Positions 61,489 through 64,000 of a stretch of 64,000 nt of DNA are shown one piece after another. Made by a program: the position numbers and the translations under genes. The stretch's first letter is position 1; the number at the start of each line of letters is the position of its first letter. The stretch is taken from NCBI RefSeq assembly GCF_000374025.1, contig NZ_KB893175.1, positions 1 to 64,000 of the forward strand, written 5' to 3'. Below the pieces are notes generated by a model. It saw only the letters and a list, made by a program, of their open reading frames with translations, was not told where the DNA came from and did not search any database. This stretch comes from Spirosoma panaciterrae DSM 21099 (GTDB lineage Bacteria > Bacteroidota > Bacteroidia > Cytophagales > Spirosomataceae).

Positions 61489-63192
61489 ATGAAAACGCAT
61501 GTTCGAACGGCAATGGTTCTCGCTATGCTATCGGCTGCACCGGCAGGTTTGGCATTGGCCCAAACGGCAGGTCCTGATGCGAACACATTGCTCAATCTTG
61601 GCCGATTCGATGAGGCCAAACAGCTTCTTTTGAAGAATGTACAACAAAATCCATCCGCCCAAACCTATTTCGAAGCAGGCTATGGATATCTCCGAACAGG
61701 ACAGCCCGACTCAGCCAGAATCTGGTTTGAAAAAGGCATTCCGATGGATGAAAAGCGTGTGCCACTGAATCAGACCGGGTCTGCTTTAACGTATCTGGTC
61801 AAACAGGATACGGTGAACGCCAATCCGAAACTGGATGAGGTAATTAAGAAAAGCAAAGGTAAAAATGCAGAGATTCTGTACCGAATTGGAGAAGCATATA
61901 CGGGGTATCTGACACCGGGCAATGGTTCCATAAAACCCATTTACCCACGCATTGTCAATACGGCAAAGGCAATCGATTTCCTGAATCGAGCCACTGATCG
62001 CGATAAGAAAAATGCTTCTATTCAGCTTGCTCTGGGCGATGCTTACTACCAGAACCGGGATGCCGGAACGGCCGTATCACGCTACGAGAGCGCTATCGAA
62101 CTGGGAATGAATCCGTCGCGCGTATACCAGCGCATCGGCGACATCTATTGGCAGGGGCGCAATCTGAATCTGGCTGTAGAGAATTATAAAAAAGCCATTG
62201 AGGCCAATCCAAACTACGCTCCGGCCTACAACCAACTGGCCGAACTCTATTTTCTGGTCAACCGATATAAGGAAGCGGCCAGCTATATCGATCAGTACGA
62301 GAACGTATCGAAAGACAAACGGCAGGAAACATTGCTCCGGCAGGCTCAGTTTCATTTTCTGGCGAAAGACTATCAGCGGGCTATCAGTCTGATTGATAGT
62401 AACCGAACGGCGCTGGGTCAGAATCCTATTGTGTACCGGATCGAGGGATGGGCTTATTCATCGCTGAAGCAGCCCCAGAAAGCCATCGAAAACCTTACTA
62501 CGTTCCTGGAAAAAGCTCCGGAAAAAATCATGCCCGACGATTACAAGTATCTGGGGCAGGCGTATCTGGCTACCGAACCGACGGACGACGATTCGGTAGG
62601 GGTGGTCTATCTGGAAAAAGCAGCCCCTGCCGATACCAGCGAAAATCTGTACAGCGACATTGCCCGCTATTATTACCGGACCAAAAAGCATCCCGAAGCG
62701 GTTGCTGCTCTCGATTCGGCTGCCAAACACGGCTTCAAAGCCGATGTTCAGGATTTGTTTCGCTACGGTATGAGTAACTACACGCTTGGCTTTCAGCGCG
62801 ATAGTTCAGGGAAACTGACGCGCGATACCGTCCGGTTCGCCCTGGCCGACTCGGCGCTGGCGCTGGCGCAACAAGGATCGCCTGATTATGCACCTACGAT
62901 CCTTTACCGCGCCAAAGCAAATTACTATGCCTACGAACCCGAAGACGCAGTACGGAATGGGAAAGCAAAGCCTTATTTTGAGCAGTTTATCACAATGGTA
63001 GCCGATAAACCTGAGGAGCGTACACGCTACAAAAATGATCTGGTGCTGGCCTTTAAGTACCTCATTTCTTACAATGAACTGGTTACCAAAGATGAAGCTG
63101 CCCGCAATGAATGGCTTCAGAAAGGACTGGACTGGTTCCCCGACAATAAAGATCTGGTCGCTATTTCTGCACCGCGACCCAGCTCCCAATAG
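61489..63192 (+). CDS. Exported TPR-repeat protein
   Basis: This 567-aa protein has a signal peptide (MKTHVRTAMVLAMLSAAPAGLALAQT) and is built of tetratricopeptide repeats from about 30 to 480 (for example NLAVENYKKAIEANPNYAPAYNQLAELYF and KAIENLTTFLEKAPEKIMPDDYKYLGQAYL). The last part (PYFEQFITMVADKPEERTRYKNDLVLAFKYLISYNELV) is also helical. TPR proteins act as scaffolds for protein complexes, here in the periplasm. ATG at 61489 is chosen as it starts the leader. It has a clear shared-type operator upstream and a terminator downstream, so it is monocistronic. Confidence 0.82.
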   Translation: MKTHVRTAMVLAMLSAAPAGLALAQTAGPDANTLLNLGRFDEAKQLLLKNVQQNPSAQTYFEAGYGYLRTGQPDSARIWFEKGIPMDEKRVPLNQTGSALTYLVKQDTVNANPKLDEVIKKSKGKNAEILYRIGEAYTGYLTPGNGSIKPIYPRIVNTAKAIDFLNRATDRDKKNASIQLALGDAYYQNRDAGTAVSRYESAIELGMNPSRVYQRIGDIYWQGRNLNLAVENYKKAIEANPNYAPAYNQLAELYFLVNRYKEAASYIDQYENVSKDKRQETLLRQAQFHFLAKDYQRAISLIDSNRTALGQNPIVYRIEGWAYSSLKQPQKAIENLTTFLEKAPEKIMPDDYKYLGQAYLATEPTDDDSVGVVYLEKAAPADTSENLYSDIARYYYRTKKHPEAVAALDSAAKHGFKADVQDLFRYGMSNYTLGFQRDSSGKLTRDTVRFALADSALALAQQGSPDYAPTILYRAKANYYAYEPEDAVRNGKAKPYFEQFITMVADKPEERTRYKNDLVLAFKYLISYNELVTKDEAARNEWLQKGLDWFPDNKDLVAISAPRPSSQ

Positions 63193-63227
63193 TGCTTTTA
63201 TTACCGTTGGTTCATTATGACTTGCTT

Positions 63228-63270
63228 TTACCGCTACCGGAGCATTGATCTCTGGTAGCGGTTTTGTTTT
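63228..63270 (+). terminator. Terminator after the TPR gene
   Basis: A hairpin ACCGCTACCGGAG / CTCTGGTAGCGGT with a 7-nt loop is followed by TTTTGTTTT. It can end the TPR transcript. Confidence 0.88.
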
Positions 63271-63315
63271 AAGGAGTCTATTGCTCCCTAGCGGTTCAAT
63301 TCGTTTCCGATTCAG

Positions 63316-64000
63316 CTATCGCTTGGCTACGAGCGATTGGGGCAGTAGCCTTTGCAATACATGTTGCCCAACGTGTTCTCCCTGAATAGTGCCCTCTTCG
63401 ACGCCGTCACGGTAGTGAATCCCTCCATATACCCGACTCACCGAAGCTTCCTGATAGGCTGCTTCTACCGATGCAAATGAACGTACCCCATGCCCATAAG
63501 GCAACTCTGTCGAATCGGTAAAGGCCACGTTATTCCCAATCAACTGTTCGATTACCTTGCCCGCTGCCGCCGAAATATCGCTGTGCCCACTGACGTATTC
63601 GGGGAAAGCCGGGGTTTCCAGAAAAGGGCGCCACTGCGGATCGATATTCGTATTGATAACTGTTTCTGGCCGAATGCGGATGTGTGTGTATTTTTCATCC
63701 CAGCAGGCAATGAAGGCGTCGAACATGGCAATCGACGTCAGCGAAAACAACTGAGCAGCCTGAACCATGTTCAGTTTTTGCTGACGGGCCAGCGTGGTAG
63801 CAATAGCCAGCCAATGACCGGGTGGCGACATTTTTTTACTGGCAAACATCACGTGGCCCGAAATGTTGGTCACAAACGCATTATCGTCCCAGAAGTACGC
63901 AATGGCCTGTTCGGTCTTATCCTGTCGTTGGCCAATCGTATACACTTCTTCAGTAAGTTTCCAGAACGGGCTGTTGTGATTCAGATCGTATTTGGCGGGG
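63316..64000 (-). CDS. Vanadium-dependent haloperoxidase / PAP2-family protein (cut by window edge)
   Basis: The minus-strand frame runs from the window edge (beginning in PAKYDLNHNSPFWKL, with no stop) to TAG at 63316, about 228 residues of the C-terminal part. Haloperoxidase/PAP2 motifs are present: KKMSPPGHWLAIA, an aligned RPETVIN segment, FPEYVSGHSDISAAAG (His and Ser of the SGH phosphate or vanadate site) and SRVYGGIHYRDGVEEG (Arg and His of the last motif). Such proteins in Bacteroidota are exported and of uncertain activity: haloperoxidase or acid phosphatase. The N-terminus lies outside, so signal peptide and full length cannot be judged. Confidence 0.85.
   Translation of the reverse strand, partial: PAKYDLNHNSPFWKLTEEVYTIGQRQDKTEQAIAYFWDDNAFVTNISGHVMFASKKMSPPGHWLAIATTLARQQKLNMVQAAQLFSLTSIAMFDAFIACWDEKYTHIRIRPETVINTNIDPQWRPFLETPAFPEYVSGHSDISAAAGKVIEQLIGNNVAFTDSTELPYGHGVRSFASVEAAYQEASVSRVYGGIHYRDGVEEGTIQGEHVGQHVLQRLLPQSLVAKR

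Noticed and set aside
1-64000. CRISPR arrays, rRNA genes, replication origin
   Set aside because: I found no regularly spaced repeat-spacer arrays, rRNA sequence or DnaA-box cluster on reading through the window; the only regular repeats are the short 11-bp-pitch operators.

Overview
The window looks like a chromosome segment from a Bacteroidota member, most likely Cytophagales and close to Spirosoma. The support is a TonB receptor with a carboxypeptidase-like leader domain, many lipoproteins, Bacteroidota-type -7 boxes (TAnnTTTG), an IntDOT-like integrase, Wzi/WcaI/WcaF exopolysaccharide genes and DUF389. The genus is an inference; no rRNA or marker gene is present.

Layout. 1-1865: the end of an integrative element. 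It holds a truncated IS5-type transposase, a tyrosine recombinase, and the 3' half of a tRNA-Pro(UGG) gene as the attachment site. 2177-9000: an SGNH hydrolase, an unknown helical protein, a TonB receptor paired with an IPT/TIG beta-helix lipoprotein, and a small lipoprotein. 9336-17915: a PHP-type tyrosine phosphatase, three glycosyltransferases (GT9, GT39-like, GT2), a lipoprotein/outer-membrane pair and a PagL-like protein. 18263-34394: a complete Wzx/Wzy-type exopolysaccharide cluster (export lipoprotein, priming sugar transferase, Wzc kinase, flippase, polymerase, glycosyltransferases, acyltransferases, WcaI, Wzi, WcaF) closed by a convergent nucleotide-sugar epimerase. An AT-rich stretch lies on each side. 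34726-40790: a multi-PAS histidine kinase, a YiaA-like protein, tRNA-Arg(UCU), a decayed IS630 copy and a small lipoprotein.

41193-63192: a trehalose/stress region. It encodes a catalytically degraded TreZ-like GH13 protein, a periplasmic trehalase, a TreS-maltokinase fusion, an OtsA-OtsB fusion, an OmpR-type response regulator with its histidine kinase, tiny membrane proteins, DUF389, a cation/proton antiporter, a ClC chloride channel, a coiled-coil protein, an HMA-fold protein without metal cysteines, and a TPR protein. The window ends inside a vanadium-haloperoxidase/PAP2 gene.

Main discovery. Seven promoters in the 41-61 kb region carry the same operator: usually four 7-bp units (consensus TTCTAAG, third unit commonly nCTTAAG) at an exact 11-bp pitch. 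In five of them the fourth unit is followed after 10 bp by a -7-like element ending in or resembling TTTG. This is the geometry of OmpR/PhoB-family direct-repeat operators, and the two-component system at 53429-55480 lies in the middle of the set. I infer a compact local regulon coupling trehalose synthesis and turnover to small membrane proteins, a coiled-coil/HMA operon and a TPR protein, probably an envelope, osmotic or desiccation response. The operator is read directly from the sequence; the regulator assignment and the stimulus are inference.
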